Assembly (NCBI GenBank): GCA_026004095.1
Contig: BPIL01000004.1
Location: 122,249 to 186,248, forward strand
Reading direction: 5' to 3'
Source: Meiothermus sp.
GTDB taxonomy: Bacteria; Deinococcota; Deinococci; Deinococcales; Thermaceae
DNA: 64,000 bases
The notes under the pieces are model-generated. The model did no database searches. It worked only from the letters and a program-made list of their open reading frames with translations, and was not told the DNA's origin. Both the position numbers and the translations under genes were made by a program. This document shows positions 29,213 through 39,706 of this stretch, one piece after another; positions within the stretch are counted from its first letter, which is position 1, and each line of letters begins with the position of its first letter.

Positions 29213-29365
29213 CTAAAAAACCCTCCTTTGGCGTCTGGGCCTGCGCCCTTGATGCGTCTCACAGAAAACGCATTATGCTAGCGCTGTCCACCTTGCACCA
29301 GCGTGCCTGGCATTTCTGGTCGGGGCTTTGCTAGCCCTCGAGCAGTGTATCGGCTGGTCGGGCTC

Positions 29366-29677
29366 TTATCCCTGGCGCTGGCTCACAAATTCACGGTTAA
29401 GCTTCTCGGCCAGCCGGCGTACCCGCTCCTGCCTCGAGCTTCTCGCATAGCTATATCCCAGCATGAAAAACCGCTCGGCCTCGTTGCGCCTGTCCAGTTG
29501 GCGCTGTAGCTGCGCCAGTCGCAGGTAGGCCAGGGCCATCATACCGTCGCGCTCCCTGGAAGGGCGGGCGGCTTCCAGCAGAGCCACCGCTTCTTTGAGC
29601 GCGTCCACCGCCTGTTCGGGCAAAGCCTCCCGTGCATCGCGTATCAACACTGCGGCCTGGTCAAGCAACCGCTGCAT
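29366..29677 (-). CDS. Small helical (TPR-like) protein
   Basis: The 103-residue cytoplasmic protein is all-helical and has TPR-like spacing: ALPEQAVDALKEAVALLEAA, then MALAYLRLAQLQRQL and RNEAERFFMLGYSYA. No enzyme motif is visible. It is preceded on its strand by TATACT exactly 7 nt from the ATG (29690-29685), a leaderless arrangement that supports the start at 29677. It is divergent from the DapA-family gene. Confidence 0.65.
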   Translation of the reverse strand: MQRLLDQAAVLIRDAREALPEQAVDALKEAVALLEAARPSRERDGMMALAYLRLAQLQRQLDRRNEAERFFMLGYSYARSSRQERVRRLAEKLNREFVSQRQG

Positions 29678-29758
29678 AAAGCCCAGTATATCGCCTCCAG
29701 GTAGACCGGCTTTCCCCGATAAGTCGGTTCTTGCGATACAATCGCCTGGCGAATCGCT

Positions 29759-30619
29759 ATGATCATCCCACCCCTACCCACCCCCTTCGACCACAACGGC
29801 CGCCTCGACACCGAAGCCTTCCGCGCACTGGCCCAGGCCATCGAACCCCATGTGGACGGCCTGCTGTTCTACGGCTCCAACGGCGAGGGCGTTCATCTGA
29901 CCCGTGAGGAACGAGCAGCGGGCCTGGCCGTCCAGACCCCTCAGAAGCCCGCCATGGTGGGCCTGATGGAAGAGACCCTGGCCCAGGCCGCCATCGCCCT
30001 CGAGGAGGTCGCCCGCCTTGGGGCCAAAGTGCTGGTCACACCCCCGCGCTACTACGAGGCCAACCTGGGCCCCGACGGCCTGCTGCGCTACTTCGGCGGG
30101 ATTGCCGATATGGGCCGGGCCGAGGTCTGGCTTTACCATGTGCCGGCCAATACCAAAGCCCAGCTACCCCTGCCGGTGGTGGCCGAGCTGGCCCGGCACC
30201 CCAGGATTGGAGGACTGAAAGACTCCAGCGGGGAACTGGCCCGCATGGCCTTCTACGCTTCGCAAAACCTGGGCATCCAGCTTTACACCGGCCACGCCCC
30301 CACCTTTCTGGGGGCTTTAGCACACGGGGCCCATGGGGGTATTCTGGCGGTTTCGAACCTGGCCCCCAAACCCTATAAAAAGCTGCTCGAGCTCTGGCGG
30401 GCCGGCCAGGTGGCCGAGGCCCAGGCCCTGCAAGCCGAACTCGAGCCCTTTGGCCGGGTGCTGGCCCAGGGGGGCTTTGTGCTCCTGAAGCAGGCCCTGC
30501 GCCACCTGGGCCTGCCCGGAGGCTACCCCCGCCCCCCCTACCCCGCCGAAAGCCCGGTCTGGCCCAGCTTCAAGCCCCTTCTGGAAGCCTTCAAAGAACG
30601 GGGCTGGACAGTGGGTTAA
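29759..30619 (+). CDS. DapA/NanA-family aldolase-lyase
   Basis: The 286-residue TIM-barrel protein has the class I features of the dihydrodipicolinate synthase/N-acetylneuraminate lyase family: GSNGEGVHLTREER, YHVPANT with the catalytic Tyr, and GGLKDSSG with the Schiff-base Lys. The Thr-Thr pair typical of true DapA is replaced by Gly-Ser-Asn at the first motif, so a non-lysine substrate, such as a 2-keto-3-deoxy sugar acid or hydroxyproline derivative, is as likely. No pathway neighbours help decide. Confidence 0.85.
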   Translation: MIIPPLPTPFDHNGRLDTEAFRALAQAIEPHVDGLLFYGSNGEGVHLTREERAAGLAVQTPQKPAMVGLMEETLAQAAIALEEVARLGAKVLVTPPRYYEANLGPDGLLRYFGGIADMGRAEVWLYHVPANTKAQLPLPVVAELARHPRIGGLKDSSGELARMAFYASQNLGIQLYTGHAPTFLGALAHGAHGGILAVSNLAPKPYKKLLELWRAGQVAEAQALQAELEPFGRVLAQGGFVLLKQALRHLGLPGGYPRPPYPAESPVWPSFKPLLEAFKERGWTVG

Positions 30620-30686
30620 GGCTCGCCAAGTGAGCAATTCGGTGTTAGGCTGCCGCAAATTCGGTAAGCTCAACTGGGAGACAACC

Positions 30687-31472
30687 ATGAAGCGATACGC
30701 ACCGTGGCTCTTGTTCGGACTGGCTTTGCTGCTAAGCGCTTGCGTACCCCAGGCGGTGCGGCCCCAGCCTCCCCAGGTCGAGCTGTTGCAGTTTAGCCTG
30801 GTCTCCATAGACCCCTTCAGCGGGCGGGGCGAGTTTGACGTGCGCCTGCGCCTGACCAACACCAACTCCTTTACCCTGCCCCTGCTGGACAGCACCCTCA
30901 CCGCCGAGCTGGGGGGCTCGCAGTTCCGCCTGACCCTACCCGCTCTGGAAATCCCCGCCGGGGCCAGCCGCGAGGCCCAGACCCGCCTGGTGGTGCCCCT
31001 GGTGGAGGGCACCCGCGCCCTGGCCAGCCTGGTGGGCGGCCAGAGCACCCGCTTCCGCCTCCTGGGTGAGCTGCGGGTGCAACTCGGCCCGGCAGTGGTT
31101 CCGATTGGGCCGGTGACGCTCCTGGACCGCGAGGTGCGCATCCAGTTTACCTTCCGGCTCCCCACCATCCGCCTGGTCGAGATCCGGCTGGACGGGCTGG
31201 CCGTCCGGCTGGTGCTGGAGGTAGAGAACCCCAACCCCATCGGGTTTACCCTGGAGGGCCCGCTGCGCCTCCTGATTGGCGGGCGGAGCGTGGCCGAGAG
31301 CGCGTTCAACCTGGGGCTCGGGCCCAATGGGCGCAACCGGGGCGAGCTGCGCCTGGGTTTGTCGGGGCTGCCGGGGCTGGGGGGTGTGAGCGTAGACCTG
31401 GGGCTTACGGCCCGCATTCCGGGCATCCTGGATCGGCCGGTAGTGCAGGTTTTGCAGGGGGTGTTGCGGTAG
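30687..31472 (+). CDS. LEA14/WHy-type lipoprotein
   Basis: The 261-residue precursor begins MKRYAPWLLFGLALLLSAC, a lipoprotein signal with Cys at position 19. Two similar beta-sandwich domains follow (about 35-145 and 150-261), each with a conserved pattern such as FDVRLRLTNTNSFTLPLL and LVLEVENPNPIGFTLEG, as in the LEA14/water-stress-hypersensitive family. GGGAGAC precedes the ATG. It may act in envelope stress or desiccation tolerance; this is family inference only. Confidence 0.8.
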   Translation: MKRYAPWLLFGLALLLSACVPQAVRPQPPQVELLQFSLVSIDPFSGRGEFDVRLRLTNTNSFTLPLLDSTLTAELGGSQFRLTLPALEIPAGASREAQTRLVVPLVEGTRALASLVGGQSTRFRLLGELRVQLGPAVVPIGPVTLLDREVRIQFTFRLPTIRLVEIRLDGLAVRLVLEVENPNPIGFTLEGPLRLLIGGRSVAESAFNLGLGPNGRNRGELRLGLSGLPGLGGVSVDLGLTARIPGILDRPVVQVLQGVLR

Positions 31473-31605
31473 GCGCTGAATTTGCCAGGCACCTGGGTTC
31501 GCGGACAAAAGTAGCCTGCGAGGGCACACCTATGCCGCACCTGAACAGGGGCCGTGCAGGGTTCTGGTGGGCTTGAATAAGCGTATGGTGATAATCTAAA
31601 GCCTG

Positions 31606-32511
31606 ATGAACGCTGTGCTCGAGGCCACCGGCCTGCGCAAACGCTTTGGCAGTCTGGTTGCGGTGGATGGGGTAAGCCTGCATCTGGCAGCGGGGGAGGT
31701 GCTGGCCTTCCTGGGCCCCAACGGGGCGGGCAAGACCACCACCATCAAGATGCTGGCCGGGCTGCTCTGGCCCGATGGGGGCCAGGTACACCTGCTGGGC
31801 CAGAGCCCCCACCAAAACCCCGGGGCCCTGCGCCACCTGGGGGCGGTGCTGGAGGGCAACCGCAACGTCTACTGGCGCATGACCGCACTGGAGAACCTGG
31901 TCTATTTTGGGGTGGCCCGTGGGCTGCGCTACCAGGCGGCCCAGCGCCGGGCGCGGGCTTTGCTCGAGCAGCTCGAGCTTGGCGCCAAAAGCCACACCGA
32001 GGTGCGCCACCTTTCGCGCGGGATGCAACAAAAGCTCTCGCTGGCAGTGGCCCTGATGCACGACCCCGAGCTTTTGCTCCTGGACGAGCCCACCCTGGGG
32101 CTGGACGTGGAGAGCGCCCTGCGGGTCGAAAGCATGGTGCGGGAACTAGCCCAGACCGGCAAGGCCATCCTCCTAACCACCCACCAGCTCGAGGTGGCCC
32201 AGCGCCTGGCCAGCCGCATCGCCATCATCCAGCAAGGGCGCATCGTGCTGGAGGGCCGCACGCCCGAGCTGCTGGGCCGCTTTGCCGGGGAGCACTACCT
32301 GATCGAAACGGAAACCCCTCTCTCACCCGCGCAGCTCAGCCACCTGCGCTCGCTGGGCCTCGAGGGCGAGGGGCCACCATATGTGTACCATGGCGATAGC
32401 GACGGGCTGTGGCGGCTGCTCGAGGCCCTCAAGCCCACGCCCCTCAAGAAGGTGGCGCGGGCCGAGATCGATCTGCTCGAGGTTTTCCTGAAGGTGGTGG
32501 GCCGTGCTTGA
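31606..32511 (+). CDS. ABC transporter ATP-binding protein
   Basis: The 301-residue ATPase has Walker A GPNGAGKTTTIK, signature LSRGMQQKLSLA, Walker B LLLLDEPTLGLD and the switch His in LLTTHQLE. The C-terminal extension of about 80 residues is typical of exporters of the DrrA/CcmA type for drugs, sodium or polysaccharide. It overlaps the permease gene by 8 nt, so the two make one exporter. The substrate is unknown. Confidence 0.92.
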   Translation: MNAVLEATGLRKRFGSLVAVDGVSLHLAAGEVLAFLGPNGAGKTTTIKMLAGLLWPDGGQVHLLGQSPHQNPGALRHLGAVLEGNRNVYWRMTALENLVYFGVARGLRYQAAQRRARALLEQLELGAKSHTEVRHLSRGMQQKLSLAVALMHDPELLLLDEPTLGLDVESALRVESMVRELAQTGKAILLTTHQLEVAQRLASRIAIIQQGRIVLEGRTPELLGRFAGEHYLIETETPLSPAQLSHLRSLGLEGEGPPYVYHGDSDGLWRLLEALKPTPLKKVARAEIDLLEVFLKVVGRA

Positions 32512-33274
32512 TCTGTTCTGGGTGGAGTTCAAACGCAGTTGGCTTTATCTACGCCGTTACCCCAGCGAGTTTGTGGGGGCTGTGGTAAGCCTCAGCATCC
32601 TTTTCTTGCTGTTGTTTTTGGGGGCCCGGTTCCTGGCCGGGCCGGGGGCCGACTTCGGCGAGCGAACCGAGGCCCTCCTGGTGGGGTTTTTGCTCTGGAC
32701 GCTTACCATCTTCGCCTACAACTCGCTTTCCTTTGGTCTTTCGGAAGAGGCCCAGACCGGAACCCTCGAGCAACTCTTCCTCACCCCCTACGGCCCCATT
32801 CCCCTGTTTTTGCTACGCAACCTGGCCGGCCTGGGAACCCAGCTCCTGATGCTGGGCAGCATTGCCCTGGTGCTAATGCTCCTGACCGGGGCCCGCCTGA
32901 GCTTCCCTCCCTTGGTGGTGCTGCCTATTCTTACAGTACTGATTGGCAGCTATGGCCTGGGCTTTGCCATGGCCAGCCTGGCCCTGCTTTTCAAGCGGGT
33001 GCAGCAGCTCCTGGGGATCAGTCAGTTTCTGCTGATTTTCTTGTTGCAGGTGCCGCTCGAGGGCAGCGGCTGGCTGGCTCAACTGGGCTACCTCCTACCC
33101 CTGGCCCCCGGCGCCCACCTGGCCCGACAGATGATGAGTGCCGGCGCCGGCCTGGACTGGGGCCTGCTGGGCCTGGCCTTCTTGAACGGGCTCTGCTACC
33201 TGGGGCTGGGCCTCTTGATCTTTAGCCGGGCCGTGCGTGCGGCCAAACGGCGGGGGCTTTTGTTCGGGTACTAA
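32504..33274 (+). CDS. ABC-2 type transporter permease
   Basis: The 256-residue inner-membrane protein has six hydrophobic segments, with ILFLLLFLGARFLAG first and GLCYLGLGLLIFSRAVRAAKRR last, and the EEAQTGTLEQLFLTPYG segment typical of ABC-2 permeases (coupling region between the second and third helices). It starts at GTG 32504 inside the 3' end of the ATPase gene. It pairs with the preceding ATPase to form an exporter. Confidence 0.88.
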   Translation: MLDLFWVEFKRSWLYLRRYPSEFVGAVVSLSILFLLLFLGARFLAGPGADFGERTEALLVGFLLWTLTIFAYNSLSFGLSEEAQTGTLEQLFLTPYGPIPLFLLRNLAGLGTQLLMLGSIALVLMLLTGARLSFPPLVVLPILTVLIGSYGLGFAMASLALLFKRVQQLLGISQFLLIFLLQVPLEGSGWLAQLGYLLPLAPGAHLARQMMSAGAGLDWGLLGLAFLNGLCYLGLGLLIFSRAVRAAKRRGLLFGY

Positions 33275-33295
33275 CTCCCAGCAAACAGGCAGGCC

Positions 33296-34816
33296 CTATT
33301 CCAGCCCCCCCACCGCCTGCTCGGCCACCCGCACCAGCTCACCGGAACGGATCAGTTCGCACAGGCGGGCCAGCTCCGGCTTGAGGTAGCGGTCGCGGTC
33401 GAGGTGGGGGATCTCCTGCCGGATGCGGCGGTAGACCGCCTCCACCCCCCGGCCCGGGCGCAGCGGGGCGTGGAAGTCGAGGGCCTGGGCCGCCGAGGCC
33501 AGTTCGATGGCCAGCACCCAGAGGGTGTTCTCGAAGATGCTGCGGGCCTTGCGGCAGGCAATGGTGCCCATCGAGACGTGGTCTTCCTGGTTGGCGCTGG
33601 TGGGAATCGAGTCCACCGAGGCCGGGTGGGCCAGCACCTTGTTCTCGCTCACCAGGGCTGCCGCGGTGTACTGGCTGATCATCAGGCCGGAGTTAAGGCC
33701 GCTGCCCTCGGCCAGGAAGGCCGGCAGGCCCGAGAGGGAGGGGTTCAGCATCTGCTCGATGCGGCGCTCGGAGATGCTGGCGAGTTCGGCCAGGGCCATG
33801 CCGGCGTAGTCGGCGGCCAGGGCCAGGGGCTGGCCGTGAAAGTTGCCCGCCGAAAGGGTGCGGCCCTCCTCGGGCAGCACCAGGGGGTTGTCGGTGACGC
33901 TTTGGAGTTCACGCAGCAGCACCGCCCGCACGTGCTCGAGCGCATCGCGGCTGGCCCCGTGCACCTGGGGGGCGGCCCGCAGGCTGTAGGCATCCTGCAC
34001 CTTGTCGCAGTCCTGGTGCGAGCGCATGATCTCGGAGTCCTGCAACAGCCGGCGCACGTTGGCGCAGGTCACCCGCATACCGGGGTGGGGGCGCAGGCGG
34101 GCCACCGCTGCATCAAAGGGCCGGTGGCTGGCCTTCAGGGCCTCCACGCTCATAGCCACCGCAATATCGGCGGTTTTGAGCAGAACTTCGCTATCCAGCA
34201 GCAGCAGCGCCAGCAGCGAGGCCATGGCCTGGGTGCCGTTGATCAGGGCCAGTCCTTCTTTGGCCTGCAACTCCAGCGGCGCCAGCCCCACCGCCCGCAG
34301 CACCTCCGCCGCGGGCCGCACCTGGCCCTGGTAGGTCAGTTCGCCCTCGCCAATCAGCGGCAGGCACATATGGGCCAGGGGGGCCAGGTCGCCCGAGGCC
34401 CCCACCGAGCCCTGCGAGGGCACCACCGGAATCAGATCGTGGTTCAGAAAGTCCAAAAGCCGCTCCACCACCTCCACCCGCACCCCGGAGTAGCCCAGGG
34501 CCAGGCTCTGGGCCCGCAGCAAAAGCATCCCCCGCACCACCTCGGGGGGGAACGCCTCCCCCACCCCAATGGCGTGCGAGAGCAGCAGGTTGCGTTGCAG
34601 CAGCCGGAGGTCTTTGGCCTCGATGCGCACCGTAGCCAGCTTGCCAAAGCCGGTATTGAGGCCATAGACCGGCTGGTTTTGCTCGACGAGCTGCTCCACA
34701 AAGGCCCGGCAGCGCAGCAGTCGCCCCCGTGCGGCCTCGCTCAGGCGCACCGGCGCTTTTTCCCGCACCACCCGGCGAAAATCGGCCAGGCTCAGTTCTG
34801 TATCCAGTTCTAGCAT
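33296..34816 (-). CDS. hutH: Histidine ammonia-lyase
   Basis: The 506-residue enzyme deaminates histidine to urocanate, the first step of histidine degradation. The Ala-Ser-Gly triad that forms the MIO cofactor is in [25 protein letters not shown] and ALINGTQAM near the active site, and [13 protein letters not shown], are conserved. GAGGAAG lies 3-4 nt before the ATG. It is divergent from hutC-hutU-hutI, with the operator between them. Unlike many hut systems it is not in the same transcript as hutU. Confidence 0.96.
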   Translation of the reverse strand: MLELDTELSLADFRRVVREKAPVRLSEAARGRLLRCRAFVEQLVEQNQPVYGLNTGFGKLATVRIEAKDLRLLQRNLLLSHAIGVGEAFPPEVVRGMLLLRAQSLALGYSGVRVEVVERLLDFLNHDLIPVVPSQGSVGASGDLAPLAHMCLPLIGEGELTYQGQVRPAAEVLRAVGLAPLELQAKEGLALINGTQAMASLLALLLLDSEVLLKTADIAVAMSVEALKASHRPFDAAVARLRPHPGMRVTCANVRRLLQDSEIMRSHQDCDKVQDAYSLRAAPQVHGASRDALEHVRAVLLRELQSVTDNPLVLPEEGRTLSAGNFHGQPLALAADYAGMALAELASISERRIEQMLNPSLSGLPAFLAEGSGLNSGLMISQYTAAALVSENKVLAHPASVDSIPTSANQEDHVSMGTIACRKARSIFENTLWVLAIELASAAQALDFHAPLRPGRGVEAVYRRIRQEIPHLDRDRYLKPELARLCELIRSGELVRVAEQAVGGLE

Positions 34817-34827
34817 CGCTTCCTCGC

Positions 34828-34857
34828 TTGACCCTTTGCCGGGTAAGGTTGTATATA
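34828..34857 (+). promoter_or_regulatory. hutC-hutU-hutI promoter
   Basis: TTGACC (34828-34833), an 18-nt spacer and TATATA (34852-34857). The -10 box lies within the palindromic operator. Confidence 0.6.
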
Positions 34858-34860
34858 CAA
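34849..34860. promoter_or_regulatory. HutC operator
   Basis: TTGTATATACAA is a perfect 12-bp palindrome containing the GT-N-TA-N-AC core bound by HutC-subfamily GntR regulators. It overlaps the hutC -10 box and lies 33 nt before hutH, so one site can control both directions. Confidence 0.75.
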
Positions 34861-34875
34861 GCGAGAGGATAAACG

Positions 34876-35571
34876 GTGAAATACCTGCGCGTCAAGGAAG
34901 CCGTGTTGCAGGAGCTGCGCAAGCCCAGCCCCGGCTTTCCCCTATCGGAGAACAGCCTGGCCCGCCGCTTCGGGGTGAGCCGCATGACCGCCCGCCGGGC
35001 CTTGCAGGAGCTCGAGCAGGAGGGGTGGCTCCAGCGCGCCCAGGGCCGCCACAGCACCCCCGCCCCCCGGCGCTTTAGCCAGGGCTTCCTGCGGGTGCGC
35101 CCCTTCTACGAGTTCGCCCAGGCCCAGGGGGCCAGGCCCCAAACCCAGGTGATGGCCGCCGAGCTGCGCCCCACGCCCCCAGAGGTACAGGCCCGGCTGG
35201 GGGTAAAGCAGGCGGTTTATGTGGAACGGCTGCGCTTTCTGGACGAGGAGCCGGTGCAGCGCGAAGCGCGGTATCTGAACGCCGAGCTGTGTGGGGACAT
35301 CCTCGAGCACGACCTCACCAGCGAGTCCATCCACGACCTGCTCGTCCACACCCTGGGCCTGCCCCTGACCAAAGTCTGGCAGCGGCTGGAGGCGGTGGCT
35401 TTGGAGCAGGAAGTCGCCCGTCTGCTCCAGCAGCCCGAGGGCGCACCGGCCCTGCGCCTCGAGCGGGTCACCTACACCCTCCTTCAGCCCGTCACCTGGG
35501 TGGAGTACCTGATGCGGGCCGACCGCTACTACCTGGAAGACACCTTTATCCCCCAAGGAGAACGCCCATGA
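34876..35571 (+). CDS. hutC: HutC-type GntR-family repressor of histidine utilisation
   Basis: The 231-residue regulator has an N-terminal winged helix (about 1-68, [23 protein letters not shown]) and a C-terminal UTRA effector domain (about 85-225) ending [16 protein letters not shown]. Urocanate is the usual inducer of HutC. It starts at GTG 34876. Its stop overlaps the hutU start by four bases, so repressor and urocanase are co-expressed, an autoregulated arrangement. The matching operator lies 15 nt upstream. Confidence 0.92.
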   Translation: MKYLRVKEAVLQELRKPSPGFPLSENSLARRFGVSRMTARRALQELEQEGWLQRAQGRHSTPAPRRFSQGFLRVRPFYEFAQAQGARPQTQVMAAELRPTPPEVQARLGVKQAVYVERLRFLDEEPVQREARYLNAELCGDILEHDLTSESIHDLLVHTLGLPLTKVWQRLEAVALEQEVARLLQQPEGAPALRLERVTYTLLQPVTWVEYLMRADRYYLEDTFIPQGERP

Positions 35572-37220
35572 GCTACAAAGCCCCCCGCGGAAACCAACGC
35601 ACGGCCCCCGGCTGGATTCAGGAAGCCGCCAAACGGATGCTCTTAAATAACCTCGACCCCGAGGTGGCCGAGAAGCCCGAGGAGCTGATCGTCTACGGCG
35701 GGCGCGGCAAGGCAGCCCGCAGCCACGAGGACTTGCAGCGCATCCTGGCGGTGCTCGAGCGCCTGCAAAACGACGAAACCCTGCTGGTGCAGTCGGGGCG
35801 GGCGGTGGGGGTCTTCAAGACGCAGCCCCTGGCCCCCCGGGTCATCCTCGCCAACTCCAACCTGGTGCCTAACTGGGCCACCTGGGAGGAGTTCGACCGG
35901 CTCGACCGGCTGGGCCTGATGATGTACGGCCAGATGACCGCCGGGAGCTGGATCTACATCGGCACCCAGGGCATCCTGCAGGGCACCTACGAGACCTTCG
36001 CCGCGGCGGCCCGCAAGCACTTTGGCGGCTCGCTGAAGGGCACCATCACCGTGACGGGCGGGCTGGGCGGCATGGGCGGGGCCCAGCCCCTGGCCGTGAC
36101 CCTCAACGGCGGGGTGGCTATTTGCGTGGAGATAGACCCCGAGCGCATCCAGCGCCGCCTGGACACCGCCTACCTGGACGTGCGGGCCGACACCCTGGAC
36201 GAGGCCCTGCGGCTGGCCGAGGAGGCCAAACGCAAAGGCCAGCCCCTCTCCATCGGCCTGCTGGGCAACGCCGCCGAGGTACTGCCCGAGATGGTGCGGC
36301 GGGGCTTCACCCCCGAGCTGGTCACCGATCAGACCAGCGCCCACGACCCCCTGTACGGCTACATTCCCATCCTGAAAGCCGACGAAGACCCGGCCCTGCT
36401 GCGCCAGCGCGACCCCGAGGGCTACAAAAAGCGCGTACTGGCCGATATGGCCGCCCACTGCCGGGCCATGGTGGAGATGCAAAAGCAAGGCGCGGTGGCC
36501 TTCGACTACGGCAACAACCTGCGGGCCTTCGCCAAGCTGGGGGGCTTCGAGGAGGCCTTCAGCTACCCCGGCTTTGTACCGGCCTTTATCCGCGACCAGT
36601 TCTGCGAGGGGCGGGGGCCTTTTCGCTGGGTGGCGCTCTCGGGCAAACCCGAGGACATCTACAAAACCGACCAGGCCCTGCTGAAGCTCTTCCCCGAGGA
36701 CGCGGGCCTGCGCCGCTGGCTCACCGAAGGAGTCAGGAAGTTCAAGTTCCAGGGCCTCCCGGCCCGCATCTGCTGGCTGGGCTACCGGGAGCGCGATAAG
36801 GCCGGGCTCCTGTTCAACGAGATGGTACGCAAGGGCGAGCTCGAGGCCCCCATCGTGATTGGGCGCGACCACCTCGACGCGGGCAGCGTGGCCTCCCCCT
36901 ACCGCGAGACCGAGGCCATGTTGGACACCTCCGACGCGGTGGCCGACTGGCCCATCCTGAACTTCGCCCTGAACGCGGTCTCGGGCGCGGCCTGGGTTAG
37001 CTTCCACCACGGCGGCGGGGTGGGGATGGGCTACAGCCTGCACGCCGGGCAGGTCACGGTGGCCGACGGCTCGGAGGAGGCCGCCTACCGCCTCGAGCGC
37101 GTCCTCACCAACGACCCCGGCACCGGGGTGATGCGTCACGCCCACGCCGGTTACGAACAGGCCAAAAAAGTTGCGCGGGAGCGCGGGCTCGACCTGGCCG
37201 GGTGGGAACAGGCAGAATGA
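35568..37220 (+). CDS. hutU: Urocanate hydratase (urocanase)
   Basis: The 550-residue NAD-dependent enzyme converts urocanate to imidazolonepropionate. It starts [21 protein letters not shown], and the NAD-binding [27 protein letters not shown] and the signature region around [10 protein letters not shown] and [17 protein letters not shown] are all present. The length is typical. Its ends overlap hutC and hutI (ATGA), so all three are translationally coupled. Confidence 0.97.
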   Translation: MSYKAPRGNQRTAPGWIQEAAKRMLLNNLDPEVAEKPEELIVYGGRGKAARSHEDLQRILAVLERLQNDETLLVQSGRAVGVFKTQPLAPRVILANSNLVPNWATWEEFDRLDRLGLMMYGQMTAGSWIYIGTQGILQGTYETFAAAARKHFGGSLKGTITVTGGLGGMGGAQPLAVTLNGGVAICVEIDPERIQRRLDTAYLDVRADTLDEALRLAEEAKRKGQPLSIGLLGNAAEVLPEMVRRGFTPELVTDQTSAHDPLYGYIPILKADEDPALLRQRDPEGYKKRVLADMAAHCRAMVEMQKQGAVAFDYGNNLRAFAKLGGFEEAFSYPGFVPAFIRDQFCEGRGPFRWVALSGKPEDIYKTDQALLKLFPEDAGLRRWLTEGVRKFKFQGLPARICWLGYRERDKAGLLFNEMVRKGELEAPIVIGRDHLDAGSVASPYRETEAMLDTSDAVADWPILNFALNAVSGAAWVSFHHGGGVGMGYSLHAGQVTVADGSEEAAYRLERVLTNDPGTGVMRHAHAGYEQAKKVARERGLDLAGWEQAE

Positions 37221-38428
37221 AACAGGTATTTACCGGCATTGCTGAGCTATACACGCCCAACCAGAGGCTCGAGCAGGCTGCTTTGGCCGTGCAGGACGGG
37301 CGGTTTGTCTGGGTGGGGGCCGAGTCCAGTCTACCCCGCGAATATCGAAGCTGGCCCCAAACCGACCTGGGCGGGCGCGGGGTGGTGCCCGGCATTGTGG
37401 ATGCCCACACCCACCTGGTGTACGGCGGCGACCGGCTGGGCGAGTACCTGCAGCGCGCACGGGGCGACAGCTACGAGGCCATCCTGGCCGCGGGCGGTGG
37501 GATTTACGCCACGGTGCGGGCCACCGACGCGGCCTCCGAAGAGGAGCTATACGAGCTGGCGCGGGCTCGAGCGCACCTCTTCCTGGCCCAGGGGGTCACC
37601 ACCCTGGAAATCAAGAGCGGCTACGGCCTGCTGCCCGAGGCCGAACTCAAGATGCTACGGGTAATCAAAAAACTCCAAGAAACCCTGCCCCAGCGGGTCT
37701 TCCCTACCCTGCTGGCCCACGTGATCCCCCAGGGCTGGGCGCGCAGGGAGTACCTGGAGGTGTTCTGCCAGCAACTCATCCCCGAGGTGGCCCGCAGCGG
37801 CCTGGCCGGGGCGGTGGACGTCTTCTGCGACCAGGGGGCCTTTACGCTCGAGGAAGCCCGGGAAATCCTCGAGGCCGCCCTGTCCCACGGCCTAAAGATT
37901 AAGCTCCACGCCGAGCAGATCGCCCATACCGGGGCCACCCGGCTGGCAGCGGAACTGGGGGCTTTGTCGGCCGATCACCTCGAGCAGTCCACCCCCGCCG
38001 ACTGGCAGGCCCTGGCCCAAAGCAGCACCGTGGGCACTATCCTTCCGGGCGCGGCGGTGATCCTGCGCAAGCCCTTCCCCAAGGCCCGGGCCATCTGGGA
38101 TGCGGGAGTCAAAGTTGCCATTGCCACCGACCACAACCCCGGCAGCAGCCCGCTTTTTAGCCCCTGGCTGGGGATGCAGCTTGCTATTTGCCTGGGCGGT
38201 CTGAGCGCCGAGGAAGCCCTGGTGGCCCATACCGCGCACGCCGCCCTCGCGCTGGGGCGGGCAGACCTGGGCCGGATTGCGGTGGGGGCACAGGCGGATT
38301 TTGTGGTGCTGGACTCGAGGAGGGCGCTCGAGGGCCTCTACCGCTGGGGTCATTGCCCCCTATGGGCGGTATTTGTAGGCGGAGGGCAGGCCAGCGGCCT
38401 GCGCATCAGCCACACGGGGAGCGGGTGA
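37217..38428 (+). CDS. hutI: Imidazolonepropionase
   Basis: The 403-residue amidohydrolase opens imidazolonepropionate to formiminoglutamate. The metal-binding [19 protein letters not shown], the His in [11 protein letters not shown] and the Asp in [10 protein letters not shown] are intact. It starts within the hutU stop. No formiminoglutamase (hutG/hutF) gene follows, so the last steps must be encoded elsewhere. Confidence 0.96.
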   Translation: MKQVFTGIAELYTPNQRLEQAALAVQDGRFVWVGAESSLPREYRSWPQTDLGGRGVVPGIVDAHTHLVYGGDRLGEYLQRARGDSYEAILAAGGGIYATVRATDAASEEELYELARARAHLFLAQGVTTLEIKSGYGLLPEAELKMLRVIKKLQETLPQRVFPTLLAHVIPQGWARREYLEVFCQQLIPEVARSGLAGAVDVFCDQGAFTLEEAREILEAALSHGLKIKLHAEQIAHTGATRLAAELGALSADHLEQSTPADWQALAQSSTVGTILPGAAVILRKPFPKARAIWDAGVKVAIATDHNPGSSPLFSPWLGMQLAICLGGLSAEEALVAHTAHAALALGRADLGRIAVGAQADFVVLDSRRALEGLYRWGHCPLWAVFVGGGQASGLRISHTGSG

Positions 38429-38534
38429 ACAACAGCACCGCAAAGCTGGACGAGCCTGCCAACCGGATTGGTCACCCCACGGGCTTATCCGCAGGCCGTT
38501 CGTAGATGCCATACCCAAAACAGGCCGGTAAAAG

Positions 38535-38540
38535 TACAAT
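38535..38540 (+). promoter_or_regulatory. -10 box TACAAT for leaderless sbcD
   Basis: TACAAT ends 6 nt before the sbcD ATG at 38547 and there is no ribosome site. The -35 region is weak. Confidence 0.45.
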
Positions 38541-38546
38541 CAGCCC

Positions 38547-39698
38547 ATGCGTATTCTGCACACAGCAGACTGGCACCTGGGCAAGGTGCTCAAGGGACGG
38601 GAGCGCACCCCGGAAATTCGGCAGGCTTTGCAGGCGCTCTTGGGGCTGGTGCGCTCGGAGCGCATCGAGCTGGTGCTGGTAGCGGGCGATCTGTTCGACC
38701 GGAGCGTGGTGTCCACCGAGGCCGAGGCCGCCGCCTTCGAGTTTTTTCTGGGCCTGCGCGAGCTGGGGGTTCCGGCCCTGGTGATTGCCGGCAACCACGA
38801 CAGCCGCGAGCGGCTCGAGGCCCTCTCGCCCCTGCTCTCCCTGACCGGGGCCACCGTGTTTGGCAACCTGCGCTTTGCCGAGGAGGGCGGGGTGGTGGAA
38901 GCCCTGGGTGCCAGCGTGGCCCTGCTGCCCTTTTTGTCAGAGCGCCGGCTGGTTCGGGCCGGCGACCTGCTGCAGGGCGATAGCGCGGATTGGAAGCGAA
39001 CCTACGGCCACAGCCTGGAACTCATCCTGAAGAACCTGGCGACCGGCTTCCGTACCGACCTCAACCTGCTGATGGCCCACCTGACCGTGGAGGGGGGCCA
39101 GCTTGGGGGCGGCGAGTTCACCTTCCACACCACCAACAGCTACGCCATCCCCAAAAGCGCCTTTCCCCTGAGCCTGAGCTACGTGGCCCTGGGCCACCTG
39201 CACCGCCAGCAGCAGGTCTCCGAGGCCCCGGTGGCCTGGTATGCGGGTTCCTTGATCCAGCTCGATTTTGGCGAAAGCGAGAACAGCCACCAGGGGGCCC
39301 TGATTGTGGAGCTCGAGCCGGGCCGGCCACCCCTGGTTCATCCGGTGCAGGCGCGCTGGGGCAAGCCGCTCAAAACCTTCCGGCTGAGCCGCGAGACCCT
39401 GGATCGCCGCTGGGAGGAGATCCGGGCTTTTCCTGGCTACAGCAAAATTGTGATCGAGGGCCCCGGCAACGCCGCCCTGCGCGAGCGGTTGTTCAAGGAG
39501 CTACCGGATCTGCTCGAGGTCGAGTTTCACACCCCCGATGGAGGAGTAAAAGGCCCCACCGTGGTAGACACCGAGAACCTGGACTGGGTGGAGGCCTATG
39601 CCGAGTACCGCCGAACCGCCACCGCCAGGGAAGCCAGCCCCGAGCTGCTGGAGGCCTTCCGGCAGGTCTACGAAGAAGCCCACGCCCCCACGCACTGA
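38547..39698 (+). CDS. sbcD: DNA double-strand break nuclease SbcD (Mre11 family)
   Basis: The 383-residue Mn-dependent nuclease has the phosphodiesterase motifs TADWHLGK, VLVAGDLFDR, VIAGNHDSRERL and the later LMAHLTVEGG and ALGHLHRQQ. It works with SbcC to open hairpins and process DNA ends. sbcC starts 8 nt after its stop, so the pair is one operon. Confidence 0.95.
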   Translation: MRILHTADWHLGKVLKGRERTPEIRQALQALLGLVRSERIELVLVAGDLFDRSVVSTEAEAAAFEFFLGLRELGVPALVIAGNHDSRERLEALSPLLSLTGATVFGNLRFAEEGGVVEALGASVALLPFLSERRLVRAGDLLQGDSADWKRTYGHSLELILKNLATGFRTDLNLLMAHLTVEGGQLGGGEFTFHTTNSYAIPKSAFPLSLSYVALGHLHRQQQVSEAPVAWYAGSLIQLDFGESENSHQGALIVELEPGRPPLVHPVQARWGKPLKTFRLSRETLDRRWEEIRAFPGYSKIVIEGPGNAALRERLFKELPDLLEVEFHTPDGGVKGPTVVDTENLDWVEAYAEYRRTATAREASPELLEAFRQVYEEAHAPTH

Positions 39699-39706
39699 AC
39701 GTTGCC

